Below, piece after piece: positions 7,155-15,403 of a DNA stretch of 15,448 nucleotides. A model generated the notes under the pieces. The model was given only the letters and a program-made list of their open reading frames with translations. It was not told the DNA's origin and did not search any database. The stretch lies in NCBI GenBank assembly GCA_002509325.1, contig DADO01000231.1, positions 3,498-18,945 on the forward strand, written 5' to 3'. Position 1 is the stretch's first letter. Every line of letters starts with the position of its first letter. Source of the stretch: Methanosarcina sp. UBA402. GTDB taxonomy: Archaea; Halobacteriota; Methanosarcinia; Methanosarcinales; Methanosarcinaceae. Position numbers and translations under genes: made by a program.

Positions 7155-9299
7155 TCATTTTTCGCCTCTCCCGATTATCTCATCCAGCAGCCCTTCGGTC
7201 TCTTTCTCAAGCGCCAGAATATCCGCGCGGATATCCTCAAGCGAACGCAGCGGCTGCGGTTTGTAGAAGTAGCGGGTAAAGCTGATCTCGTATCCTGTCT
7301 TGATGCTGTTTTCCTCAATCCAGGCGTCTGCTGCATGAGGCAGGACTTCCCTGCGGATGAAAGCCTCAATGCCTCCCTCTTCCAGAAGAGGCACCTGCTC
7401 AGTATCCCTCAGTTCGGTATCGGGCTCGTACTCAACAACGCAGAGTTTCCCGTTCACCGTGGCTTCAAAGCGGCCATTCAATGGGTCAGCCTCTGCCTTT
7501 CCGGGTTTGTACACCTTTTTGATAACAGGTGCTGCGGATTCTTCTTTCCGCGCAAGGCTGTTCTGAAGAAGCTTAAGCCTTCTGGCAGTGAGTTTGACTC
7601 CGGTTTTGCTTGCCAGAGCCTCAAGAGAAGAAAGGAAAGAATTGAAATCATTGTGCGTCTCTAGGCCAGGCTGTGCCGCAGCCTTGTCAACAAGGGCTGC
7701 AAGCTGCTCTTCTCCCACCCCGGTGCACGCCTTTCTGAATGCGTCGGTCACATCCGGCGTGAGGTCAACAGCAAGGCGCAGTGGCCTTTCGACTGTCACT
7801 TTCCAGTAGCCAAAAGCCGCATTAGGGAAGATTTTAGACTGTTCTGACTCCTCAAAAGCGAGGAAGGTGTCACAGATCCTCTCGATATCCTCATCCGACA
7901 GCTCACAGTTTTTCTTGCCCAGATTCTTGCGCAGAGGCCTGTACCATTGTGTCGCATCGATAAGCTGTACTCTGCCCTGCCTGTGCTCAGGCTTACGGTT
8001 TGTGAGCACCCAGATATAGGTTGCAATCCCTGTGTTGTAAAACATATTCAGAGGCAAGGCAACAATTGCCTCCAGCCAGTCATTTTCAATGATCCACCTG
8101 CGGATATTGCTCTCACCCTGGCCTGCATCCCCGGTAAAAAGCGAAGAGCCATTGTGAACTTCAGCAATCCTGCTTCCGAGTCTGGTATCATGCTTCATTT
8201 TTGAGAGCATATTGACCAGAAACAGCATCTGTCCGTCACTGGAACGTGTAAGTAACGAGTACTCAGGATCGCCTGCATGCTCAATAACAAAACGAGGGTC
8301 TTTAATGCCGCTTTTTCCGCCCATCCTTTCGAGGTCGCTCTTCCAGCTCTTGCCATAGGGCGGGTTTGAAAGCATAAAATCGAACTCGTGTGCCGGAAAA
8401 GCATCATTAGCAAGGGTCGAATATTCAGGCCCTCCAACAAGGTTGTCTGCTGCATCACCTTCGCCCTTGAGCAGAAAATCGGCTTTGGCAATGGCATAGG
8501 TTTCGGCATTGATCTCCTGGCCGTATAGATGTGTTGCAACCTGTTTGTCGTGTTCCTCTGCGAGCTGCTTCAGTTCTTCTTCAGCCACAGTCAGCATGCC
8601 GCCTGTTCCGCATGCTCCGTCATAAAGCAGATATGTGCCTGATTCAATCCTTTCGGCTACAGGAAGGAAGATAAGCCGCGCCATAAGCTTTACAGCATCG
8701 CGTGGAGTCCAGTGCTCACCGGCTTCTTCATTATTTTCTTCATTGAAGCGCCTTATAAGCTCCTCAAAGACAGTACCCATGCCATGGTTGTCAAGCCCGG
8801 GGTGCTTCACCGAACCATTACCATTCAGGACAGGATTCGGGCTCAAGTTAATGGATGGGTCAAGAAACTTTTCGATTAGCTTACCGAGTGCATCAGCCTT
8901 GGAAAGGCGCAGGATCTGATTTCTGAACTCAAAATTGTCAAGAATATCCTGGATATTAGGGGAAAAGCCGTCAAGATAAGCTTCGAAATCGGCTTTTAGC
9001 TGCTGCTGGCTTGCTCGAGAACGCAGATCCCTCAAGGTGAATTTCGATGTGTTATAGAAAGCTTGCCCTGCAGCTTCGCGTAATGGCTGATCCTGGTTTT
9101 TTATGTCTGCTCTATCAAGAGTTGCTTTCATATCGAGAACAGATTGTTTTGTTGGCTCAAGCACCGCATCCAAGCGTCTCAAGACAGTCATCGGCAGGAT
9201 TATATCACGGTACTTGCCACGGACATAGAGGTCTCGCAGCACATCGTCTGCAATTCCCCAGATGAAATTAGTGATCCAGTTTAAGTCATTTTCAATCAT
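7155..9299 (-). CDS. hsdM: Type I restriction-modification methyltransferase, HsdM (M) subunit
   Basis: Adenine-N6 DNA methyltransferase that works as a complex with HsdS and uses S-adenosylmethionine to protect host DNA. The 714 residues start with a helical HsdM N-terminal domain (LNWITNFIWGIADDVLRDLY), followed by the EHWTPRDAVKLM block at 195-206, SAM-binding motif I DGACGTGG at 227-234 and the catalytic motif NPPYGKSW at 312-319. A long C-terminal region after about residue 530, with many charged residues and a final coiled-coil-like segment (ADILALEKETEGLLDEI), probably contacts HsdS. It is the first gene of the minus-strand operon. The start ATG at 9299 matches the conserved family beginning; the ribosome binding site is weak (AAGG about 8 nt upstream), and a TATA-like AAAATATG on the minus strand near 9331-9338 is only a weak promoter candidate. 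No defect is visible. Confidence 0.96.
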   Translation of the reverse strand: MIENDLNWITNFIWGIADDVLRDLYVRGKYRDIILPMTVLRRLDAVLEPTKQSVLDMKATLDRADIKNQDQPLREAAGQAFYNTSKFTLRDLRSRASQQQLKADFEAYLDGFSPNIQDILDNFEFRNQILRLSKADALGKLIEKFLDPSINLSPNPVLNGNGSVKHPGLDNHGMGTVFEELIRRFNEENNEEAGEHWTPRDAVKLMARLIFLPVAERIESGTYLLYDGACGTGGMLTVAEEELKQLAEEHDKQVATHLYGQEINAETYAIAKADFLLKGEGDAADNLVGGPEYSTLANDAFPAHEFDFMLSNPPYGKSWKSDLERMGGKSGIKDPRFVIEHAGDPEYSLLTRSSDGQMLFLVNMLSKMKHDTRLGSRIAEVHNGSSLFTGDAGQGESNIRRWIIENDWLEAIVALPLNMFYNTGIATYIWVLTNRKPEHRQGRVQLIDATQWYRPLRKNLGKKNCELSDEDIERICDTFLAFEESEQSKIFPNAAFGYWKVTVERPLRLAVDLTPDVTDAFRKACTGVGEEQLAALVDKAAAQPGLETHNDFNSFLSSLEALASKTGVKLTARRLKLLQNSLARKEESAAPVIKKVYKPGKAEADPLNGRFEATVNGKLCVVEYEPDTELRDTEQVPLLEEGGIEAFIRREVLPHAADAWIEENSIKTGYEISFTRYFYKPQPLRSLEDIRADILALEKETEGLLDEIIGRGEK

Positions 9300-9970
9300 T
9301 TTGTAGCCTTGAAGTTGTGTGCTCAGTCCATATTTTCAATAGAATTTTAGATAGCCCTTTATTTGTATTCGATTAAGGATTTTGTTAACCCAAAATTGAC
9401 TACTCATATTCTAACCGCATATTGACATCCAATTTCGTAGTTGACGAAAATTATGATGAAAGTAATATGTTTGGAACAATTCGTATCTTAACCGAATCCA
9501 AATGGATAGCCCTTGATCTTACTGTTTTCAGGATTTTCTATTTAGTATATATGGTAACCGTTTTAACTTTTCCTTTTCAGTTTTGAAGCCCCACAACTAA
9601 GGCGGTTTATCCCTATAAAGCTGAAATGTCACGGATCCCACACAGATGACGAACGCATCAACGACAAACGTAGGTTTTTTAGAGAGAAAAGAGGACAGAA
9701 AATAATAAATAGTAGTCCAGCATGCCAATATATAGGTGTACAGCACAATACTCAAAGGCTGTAGATCTCGATTTTTTCTTGTGGTCAACTACCGTTTATC
9801 TAATAACCTTAGAACTGTGGGAAAATTTAATGGAAAACAGTATCGGAGTTTTAGTGGTAGGAAGGAAACAGAACGTATAAGTTTTCACATTTCTGGAATG
9901 AGAAAGCATTTTCTTACAAGTTTAAACTGTCTTATCGATCCAGATTTTTTTCTAAAAATTGCCATTTTCA

Positions 9971-10005
9971 ATGTTAACAAGGGAAAAGTATATACTTGTT
10001 AACAA
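9971..10005 (+). promoter_or_regulatory. Candidate BirA-type biotin operator enclosing a TATA box, upstream of pycB
   Basis: ATGTTAACAA (9971-9980) and TTGTTAACAA (9996-10005) form an inverted repeat (TGTTAACAAG, 13-bp spacer, CTTGTTAACA) with half-site centres 25 bp apart. The classical bacterial BirA operator, TTGTAAACC and GGTTTACAA separated by 16 bp, has the same half-site pattern and centre spacing. Between the arms lies GAAAAGTATATA, a good archaeal BRE/TATA arrangement (TATATA about 9989-9994), so a bound dimer would block promoter access. The predicted start near 10015-10020 gives the pyc operon a leader of about 300 nt. A birA gene with a DNA-binding domain lies in the same cluster. 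The symmetry is observed; its recognition by BirA is inference. Confidence 0.5.
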
Positions 10006-10172
10006 TGGTATATTAAAGAATTCTTATCAGCGTAGATACGTCAAGTACTGCGTTTAAGTCTGTAAATCTGATTTCCTCAGATCACAGTACAGGAAAATCG
10101 GTTATCTCTAATCATAGAAGCCCTTTTTCCAATAAAACTCCAAGATACTGTACTAAAACTGCAATTAGAGGA

Positions 10173-10180
10173 TTTATATA
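10173..10180 (+). promoter_or_regulatory. Second candidate TATA box for pycB
   Basis: TTTATATA at 10173-10180, preceded by purine-rich AGAGGA, fits an archaeal promoter. Transcription would begin near 10203 and leave a leader of about 110 nt before the pycB start. It could act with, or instead of, the promoter at 9989. Confidence 0.4.
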
Positions 10181-10259
10181 ATTTACTCAATCCGAATCAA
10201 AAACTTAACCCGGAGAATTCCGAAACACCGACGAACCCCCCCGGAAAGTCGTCCAAAGG

Positions 10260-10277
10260 TACTATTAAGTAATAGTA
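10260..10277. promoter_or_regulatory. Perfect palindrome before pycB, possible operator
   Basis: TACTATTA, AG, TAATAGTA: perfect 8-bp arms around a 2-bp centre, ending 38 bp before the pycB start codon and inside the predicted leader. It may be an operator or a small RNA hairpin. It is not the GGTA-N6-TACC nitrogen-repressor motif of methanogens. Confidence 0.4.
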
Positions 10278-10315
10278 AACTGGGTTATTTTGATTCGATA
10301 TTAAGAGGTTCATCC

Positions 10316-12031
10316 ATGAGTGTAAAAATTACTGAAACCATCCTCCGAGATGCACATCAGTCTCTACTGGCAACCAGAATGCGGACAAGAGATATGCTCG
10401 AGGTGGTTGAGCAACTGGATCAGGTCGGGTATTTTTCCCTCGAAATGTGGGGAGGTGCTACCTTTGACAGCTGCATCCGCTACCTGAACGAAGATCCCTG
10501 GCAGCGCCTGAGAGATATCAAGAAAGAAATGAAAAATACCTATGCTCAGATGCTGCTCAGGGGCCAGAACCTCGTAGGGTACAGGCACTATCCGGATGAC
10601 GTGGTCGAGAAATTCGTTACTAAGTCCTACCAGAACGGAATTGATATTTTCCGGATTTTTGACGCGGTCAATGATATTCGGAACATGGAGTTTCCTATCA
10701 AAGTGGCAAAAGGGCTTGGCGCTCACGTACAGGGTACAGTCTGCTACACTATAAGTCCGGTGCATACCGTTGAGAAATATGTTGAACTTGCAAAACAGCT
10801 TGAAGAACTTGAATGTGATTCCATTTGTATCAAAGACATGGCAGGTCTTCTTTCCCCTAACAATGCCACCCGTATAATCAGTGCCATGAAAAAAGAAATT
10901 TCCATTCCGATTTCTCTGCACTGTCACTGTACTTCTGGAATGGCTCCTATGAGCTATATGGCAGCCTGTGGGGCTGGAATCGATATTCTCGATACTGCAC
11001 TTTCTCCTCTGGCTTGGGGAACTTCTCAGCCACCAACCGAATCAGTTGTAGCCGCCCTTCAAGGCACCCCTTACGACACCGGTCTGGACCTGAATGCTTT
11101 TGAAGAAGTCGTTACATATTTCAAAGATTTAAAAGAAAAATATCGGGGCATACTTGACCCTATTTCCGAGCAAATCGATACTCATGTACTTATCTACCAG
11201 ATTCCAGGTGGAATGCTCTCAAACCTTGTTTCCCAACTAAAGGAACAGAATGCTCTTGACAAGTATGACGCTGTACTCAGTGAAATGCCCAGGGTTAGAG
11301 AGGAGCTTGGATTTCCGCCTCTTGTCACCCCCACAAGTCAGATAGTGGGCACTCAGGCAGTGCTTAACGTGCTCATGGGTGAGCGTTACAAAGTTATTCC
11401 TAAAGAGGTAAAGGACTACGTGCGCGGCCTCTATGGCCGGTCTCCTGCTCCTATAAGCCCGGAAATCATAGGCAAGGTAATCGGAAACGAAGAGCCTATT
11501 CACTGCCGGCCCGCCGATCTTCTAAAGCCTGAGTATGAGAAAAGGAAAAAGGAAGCTGAAGAAATAGGAATTGCAGATTCTGAGGAAAATATCCTTACTT
11601 ATGTTCTCTATCCAGCTATCGCCCCAAAATTCCTGAAAGGAGAAATGGAAGAAGAAGCTCTCGCAGTAGTTGCCCCTGCAGTACAACAGGATTATACAGT
11701 TCCAACTCATTTCAAGGTTGAAGTGGATGACGAAATCTATGAAGTCAAGGTTGAACCTCTCGGCGGAAAAGTTTCAGTATCAGAAGCTTCTCCCAAAAAG
11801 CCCAGTGCCGAGTCCATTAGAGGAGCTGTTAGCTGTTCAATGCAGGGCATGGTCCTCTCCCTTAAGGTCAAGGTCGAGGACACTGTTACAGAAGGAGATA
11901 CAGTCGCTGTCATCGAAGCTATGAAAATGGAAAACTCTGTCAATGCTCCCCATTCAGGTACTGTGCGAGAGATTTTTGTTTCCGAAGGGGATACTGTATC
12001 TCCTGGCGACATAATAATGTCAATCGAATGA
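10316..12031 (+). CDS. pycB: Pyruvate carboxylase subunit B (carboxyltransferase plus biotin carrier)
   Basis: Transfers the carboxyl group from carboxybiotin to pyruvate, giving oxaloacetate for biosynthesis. It has 571 residues. The carboxyltransferase TIM-barrel domain opens with ETILRDAHQSLLATRMRT (metal ligand D12); K173 in CIKDMAGLL is the lysine expected to be carboxylated, and H202/H204 in LHCHCTSG are metal ligands. A PYC/OADA helical domain follows (about 300-460). After a linker with several prolines and alanines comes the biotinyl domain, with EAMKMEN and biotin-accepting K537. AGAGGT 7 nt before ATG 10316 fixes the start. It heads the pycB-pycA-birA cluster, with pycA 23 nt downstream. 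Oxaloacetate decarboxylase alpha is the nearest alternative, but the adjacent biotin carboxylase gene and the absence of membrane beta/gamma subunits favour the split archaeal pyruvate carboxylase. Confidence 0.95.
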   Translation: MSVKITETILRDAHQSLLATRMRTRDMLEVVEQLDQVGYFSLEMWGGATFDSCIRYLNEDPWQRLRDIKKEMKNTYAQMLLRGQNLVGYRHYPDDVVEKFVTKSYQNGIDIFRIFDAVNDIRNMEFPIKVAKGLGAHVQGTVCYTISPVHTVEKYVELAKQLEELECDSICIKDMAGLLSPNNATRIISAMKKEISIPISLHCHCTSGMAPMSYMAACGAGIDILDTALSPLAWGTSQPPTESVVAALQGTPYDTGLDLNAFEEVVTYFKDLKEKYRGILDPISEQIDTHVLIYQIPGGMLSNLVSQLKEQNALDKYDAVLSEMPRVREELGFPPLVTPTSQIVGTQAVLNVLMGERYKVIPKEVKDYVRGLYGRSPAPISPEIIGKVIGNEEPIHCRPADLLKPEYEKRKKEAEEIGIADSEENILTYVLYPAIAPKFLKGEMEEEALAVVAPAVQQDYTVPTHFKVEVDDEIYEVKVEPLGGKVSVSEASPKKPSAESIRGAVSCSMQGMVLSLKVKVEDTVTEGDTVAVIEAMKMENSVNAPHSGTVREIFVSEGDTVSPGDIIMSIE

Positions 12032-12054
12032 ATGTGACGAGGTGGAAGGTATAA

Positions 12055-13536
12055 ATGTTCAAAAAAGTACTCGTTGCAAATCGTGGTGAGGTTGCAATTA
12101 GGGTTATGCGTGCTTGCCGGGAACTTGGGATTTCCACTGTTGCGGTCTGTTCGGAAGCTGACAAAAATGCCCTTTTTGCCAAATATGCAGACGAGGCCTA
12201 CCTGATAGGCCCGGCTCCTTCCAGTCAGAGTTATCTGAATATGGAAACTATCCTAGCAGCTGCAAAAAGTACAGGAGCTGAAGCTATTCACCCAGGCTAT
12301 GGCTTCCTTTCTGAAAACCCTGTTTTTGCAAAACGGTGTGAGGAAGAAGGGATTGTTTTCATAGGTCCTCCCAGTCACGTGATTGCTGAGATGGGAAGCA
12401 AAATCAGAGCCAGAAACCTTATGATGAAAGCCGGTGTGCCTGTTGTACCTGGAACGAAAGACGCAGTTGAGGATGCAGACGAGGCTCTGAAGATTGCGGA
12501 AGAAATCGGTTATCCCATCTTGATTAAAGCCTCGGCAGGAGGCGGTGGAATTGGGATGAGAGTGGTTAACTCCAGAGAAGAACTCGCCACTGCACTCAGT
12601 TCTACCAGGCAAATGGCTGGCTCGGCTTTTGGAGATTCTTCGGTTTTTATTGAAAAATATGTAGAAGAACCCAGGCATATTGAAATCCAAATTCTGGCGG
12701 ATAAATATGGAAACACAGTTTATCTCTCAGATAGGGAGTGCTCAATCCAGAGACGGCATCAGAAGCTTATTGAAGAAGCTCCTTCCCCTATCATGACCCC
12801 TGAACTCAGGGCGCAGATGGGGGAAGCCGCAGTCAGAGTAGCAAAGACAATTGGTTACGTAAACGCAGGAACAGTAGAGTTTCTCTATTCAAAGGGCAAC
12901 TTCTATTTCCTTGAGGTTAATACCCGCTTGCAGGTTGAGCACGGGATAACCGAGATGGTTACCGGCATTGATATCGTAAGGGAACAGCTAAGGATAGCCT
13001 GGGGAGAAAAGCTTGAGTTTAAGCAGGAAGATATCGTTATTGACGGACACTCTATCGAGTGCAGGATCAATGCGGAAGATCCATTAAATGACTTTGCTCC
13101 TTCTCCTGGAAAGATCCGAGGATACCGATCAGCAGGCGGTCCTGGAGTCAGGGTGGACAGCGGAGTACATACAGGCTACACAATTTCTCCGTATTACGAT
13201 TCAATGATCTCGAAACTCTGTGTCTGGGCTAAGACAAGAGATGTAGCGATTGTCAGGATGGAAAGAGCTCTTTATGAGTATGTGATTGTTGGAGTAAAGA
13301 CCAATATACCATTCCATAAAGCGGTTATGCGCCATCCAGCCTTCCGCAGGGGTGACCTTACAACGGCTTTTATTGAAGACCATAAAATTATGGACTCCAT
13401 CGAAGAGATTGTCAAAGCAGATGCCGAAAAAGGAGCTACTCTGGCTTCAGCTCTTGAGGCGAAAAATGAAAAAGTTGCAGCCATTACCGCGGCTGTGCAC
13501 GCCTATGTGAACATGGCACAGAAAAAGCAGCATTAA
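12055..13536 (+). CDS. pycA: Pyruvate carboxylase subunit A (biotin carboxylase)
   Basis: ATP-dependent carboxylation of the biotin on PycB with bicarbonate. The 493-residue ATP-grasp protein begins with the classical MFKKVLVANRGEVAIRV. It carries K116 and K159, the glycine-rich loop AGGGGIGM at 161-168, the biotin carboxylase signature DRECSIQRRHQKLIEE at 226-241, and the metal and catalytic set EVNTRLQVEH at 287-296 (E287, N289, R291, E295). The C-terminal domain includes ECRINAEDP and ends with an alanine- and lysine-rich tail that lacks a biotin carrier domain, as expected for the split enzyme. GAGGTGG about 9 nt before ATG 12055 is a strong ribosome binding site. Acetyl-CoA carboxylase AccC is similar in sequence, but archaea of this group do not need that pathway and pycB is adjacent. 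Confidence 0.95.
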   Translation: MFKKVLVANRGEVAIRVMRACRELGISTVAVCSEADKNALFAKYADEAYLIGPAPSSQSYLNMETILAAAKSTGAEAIHPGYGFLSENPVFAKRCEEEGIVFIGPPSHVIAEMGSKIRARNLMMKAGVPVVPGTKDAVEDADEALKIAEEIGYPILIKASAGGGGIGMRVVNSREELATALSSTRQMAGSAFGDSSVFIEKYVEEPRHIEIQILADKYGNTVYLSDRECSIQRRHQKLIEEAPSPIMTPELRAQMGEAAVRVAKTIGYVNAGTVEFLYSKGNFYFLEVNTRLQVEHGITEMVTGIDIVREQLRIAWGEKLEFKQEDIVIDGHSIECRINAEDPLNDFAPSPGKIRGYRSAGGPGVRVDSGVHTGYTISPYYDSMISKLCVWAKTRDVAIVRMERALYEYVIVGVKTNIPFHKAVMRHPAFRRGDLTTAFIEDHKIMDSIEEIVKADAEKGATLASALEAKNEKVAAITAAVHAYVNMAQKKQH

Positions 13537-13603
13537 AGGACACATCCTGAAAAGTAGGGCAAGGACTCTGGTCAGTTTGATATGGAGCAATATAAACTAA
13601 AAA

Positions 13604-13611
13604 ACTATATA
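13604..13611 (+). promoter_or_regulatory. Candidate TATA box for birA
   Basis: ACTATATA at 13604-13611, preceded by an A-rich stretch, lies 35-42 bp before the birA start in the 109-bp pycA-birA gap. It would give a very short leader. It suggests that birA can be transcribed apart from pycBA, though read-through is equally possible because no strong terminator is visible in the gap (only the weak AGGA-CACA-TCCT hairpin at about 13537-13548). Confidence 0.35.
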
Positions 13612-13645
13612 CGGTGGAACGTATACACTTGTATGGGGTGCATGG

Positions 13646-14623
13646 ATGGGAGATAAAAGATCTCGAATTATCAAGGCACTTAAAGATGCACAGGAAAGCC
13701 ATGTTTCTGGTGAAGATTTAGGAACCAAGTTGGGAATCTCAAGGACAATGGTCTGGAAGTATATCAAGTCCCTTCAGGCGGATGGTTATGAAATAGAATC
13801 ATCTCCGAAAAGAGGATATGTCCTGAAATCCGTACCTCAATTCCTATACCCGGAAGAAATCCAGATGGGGCTCAAGACAACTCTTCTGGGTAAAAAAATT
13901 CACTATTATGATGAAGTAACCTCAACAAATAGTGTTGCAAAAGAGATTGCCTCATCTGCAGAAGAAGGAACGCTTGTAATCGCCGAAGTACAGAAGGGTG
14001 GGCGGGGTCGGATGGGCAGGGAATGGGTTTCTCCTCATGGAGGGATCTGGATGTCTGTAATCCTGAAACCCGGAATCTCTCTCAGGCATGCCTCGAGGCT
14101 TACCCTGGTTGCAGGACTTGCGGTTGCAAACGTTATCCGCAATATGGGCCTTGACGCCCGCATTAAATGGCCAAACGACGTCCGTGTCAATGGAAAAAAG
14201 GTCTGCGGAATTCTTACCGAGACAAAGGCCGAAGTGGATAGAGTGGAATATGTTGTGCTGGGAATAGGGATTGATGTAAACATGGATTTAAAGGATATCC
14301 CAGAATCTTTCCGTGAAGGCTCCACAACTTTGAAAGCCGAGTTTGGAAGGCATGTAAATAGGGTATCATTCCTACAAGACCTGCTTTTCGAGCTAGAACA
14401 GCAGTACATAAATTTCAAGACCCAGCCATTTTCACAGATTCTCAATGACTGGCTTGCTCTTTCCGATACCGTAGGAAGAGAGGTAAAGGTCACAACGCCC
14501 TCTAGAATTATTGAAGGAAAAGCAGTAGGGGTAACTCCCGACGGAGCTCTCGTAATAAGAAAAGCCGACAATACCAAGGAAGAAATTATTGCAGGCAGAT
14601 GCATTTATGCGCGTTCCAGATAA
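13646..14623 (+). CDS. birA: Bifunctional biotin-protein ligase and biotin-operon repressor BirA
   Basis: Makes biotinyl-5'-AMP from biotin and ATP and attaches biotin to the PycB lysine. The 325-residue protein begins with a winged helix-turn-helix of about 60 residues (SGEDLGTKLGISRTMVWKYI at 21-40, then the wing SSPKRGYVL), like repressor-type BirA proteins. The ligase domain has the biotinyl-AMP loop GGRGRMGR at 118-125, KWPNDV at 174-179, GKKVCGILTE and VVLGIGIDVN. A small SH3-like C-terminal domain follows (VGREVKVTTPSRIIEGKAVG). ATG 13646 has GGGGTG upstream; an overlapping ATG at 13642 is out of frame. Its substrate PycB is encoded in the same cluster, and the GTTAAC inverted repeat at 9971-10005 is a plausible target of its DNA-binding domain. 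The downstream gene overlaps its 3' end. Confidence 0.95.
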   Translation: MGDKRSRIIKALKDAQESHVSGEDLGTKLGISRTMVWKYIKSLQADGYEIESSPKRGYVLKSVPQFLYPEEIQMGLKTTLLGKKIHYYDEVTSTNSVAKEIASSAEEGTLVIAEVQKGGRGRMGREWVSPHGGIWMSVILKPGISLRHASRLTLVAGLAVANVIRNMGLDARIKWPNDVRVNGKKVCGILTETKAEVDRVEYVVLGIGIDVNMDLKDIPESFREGSTTLKAEFGRHVNRVSFLQDLLFELEQQYINFKTQPFSQILNDWLALSDTVGREVKVTTPSRIIEGKAVGVTPDGALVIRKADNTKEEIIAGRCIYARSR

Positions 14624-15227
14624 ACATGGAAAAAGGGAAGCTAGGGAAACGAACCTTGTTTCTGTATTTTTCTTTTTCCTCCTTATCACCTTATGCTCTT
14701 CAATTATCTTCTACTCCGTGTCACCTGCTTTAGCTGCTGAGAATAAAGAAAGGCTCTCCATTGTTCTGATTGATGGAGAAGAAATTTACATAAGATCAGG
14801 TAATTCTCATACCTTTTTACAGGATTATCTGCTTCATGTAAAAGGCACGGATACCGAAGGCAAAAGAATCTGGATTGAACTTAGTAGAAAAGGAGTTCCA
14901 CTCCAACATACCATTGTCACGGAAGGTTCTCAATTTTCATATTCAAATAATTCTACCGAGGTCCTTAATCTTACTGTGTACAGAATATACGAGGGAGCAG
15001 ATGGAGTACTGGTTAGGTTTTCACCTGTATACCAGTATCTTGATCCCAGGCTTCCTACGCCTCAAACCCCAGCCGAGTCGTTTGCCAATGCTTCGGACAA
15101 TACTTCTCCTGACCAATCTGAACTGGAAACTCAAGCCGAGAGTTTTGATATACCCCTCTTCCTGCTGGGCCTTGGAACCGTGCTTCTTGTGACAGGTTTC
15201 TTCGCAGGGAAAGGAAAGAAAAAATAA
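14607..15227 (+). CDS. Small membrane-anchored protein with one S-layer duplication-type domain
   Basis: From ATG 14607 it has 206 residues. A signal peptide is clear: basic start, hydrophobic run VSVFFFFLLITLCSSIIFY (18-36), likely cleavage after SPALA (43). Residues about 46-147 match the style of the Methanosarcina S-layer family duplication domain: GEEIYIRSGNSHTFLQDYLL, DTEGKRIWIELSRKG, VTEGSQFSY, VYRIYEGADGVLVRF, ending VYQYLD. A linker rich in proline, serine and acidic residues follows. A C-terminal membrane helix (about 181-200) ends GKGKKK. Several N-glycosylation sequons are present (NNST, NLT, NAS, NTS), fitting an exposed archaeal surface protein. It overlaps birA by 17 nt, so it is probably co-transcribed; a functional link to biotin is not evident. 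A TTG start at 14589 is possible but less likely. Confidence 0.8.
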   Translation: MRVPDKHGKREARETNLVSVFFFFLLITLCSSIIFYSVSPALAAENKERLSIVLIDGEEIYIRSGNSHTFLQDYLLHVKGTDTEGKRIWIELSRKGVPLQHTIVTEGSQFSYSNNSTEVLNLTVYRIYEGADGVLVRFSPVYQYLDPRLPTPQTPAESFANASDNTSPDQSELETQAESFDIPLFLLGLGTVLLVTGFFAGKGKKK

Positions 15228-15403
15228 TTTTCCCAGTGCTGCAATGATAAAACAAATCGATTTCAAAGGGATAAAAAGAAAATTAATTTAAATGAGATTT
15301 AATTTAAATGGGATAACTGATGATATTTCGTAACTATTCAGCCTATCAAAACATGTTTATTGAAATTGATTCTAACGAAAACTAGGAAACCGAGAAATAA
15401 CTT
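15228..15403. other. A+T-rich spacer with a short repeat
   Basis: No gene is seen. TTAATTTAAATG occurs at 15283-15294 and 15299-15310, a 16-bp period containing the palindrome ATTTAAAT. It may contribute to a promoter region for the following frame or be simple A+T-rich drift. Confidence 0.5.

Larger units (their letters stand above)
9300..10315. other. 1-kb gene-poor spacer between divergent hsd and pyc operons
   Basis: No convincing gene is present. Open frames of 63 codons (9597-9788, minus) and 88 codons (9736-10002, plus) resemble nothing I recognise. A 52-codon frame at 9722-9880 on the plus strand has no ribosome binding site; its end (VLVVGRKQNV) and the sequence at 9857-9872 match 16 nt of the methyltransferase gene end at 1113-1128. 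The segment around 9640-9780 might be a very degraded transposase, but this is a guess. GATAGCCCTT occurs at 9350 and 9505, each followed about 26 nt later by AGGATTTT, suggesting an old duplication. Regulatory candidates are listed separately. Confidence 0.6.

Noticed and set aside
9597..9788. 63-codon hydrophobic-looking frame on the minus strand
   Set aside because: No family likeness, no ribosome binding site, and it lies in A+T-rich spacer where such frames arise by chance.
9736..10002. 88-codon open frame on the plus strand
   Set aside because: No ribosome binding site or recognisable domain; its end runs through the candidate operator and TATA box for pycB.
9300..10315. tRNA or other structured RNA gene in the long spacer
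   Set aside because: I looked for cloverleaf-like arm pairs and conserved T-loop sequence and saw none.
10364..10927. 187-codon antisense frame inside pycB
   Set aside because: It is a shadow of the well-supported pycB coding sequence, with no domain of its own.
14589..14606. TTG start for the S-layer-domain protein
   Set aside because: The ATG at 14607 gives a more normal signal peptide start and needs less overlap with birA.
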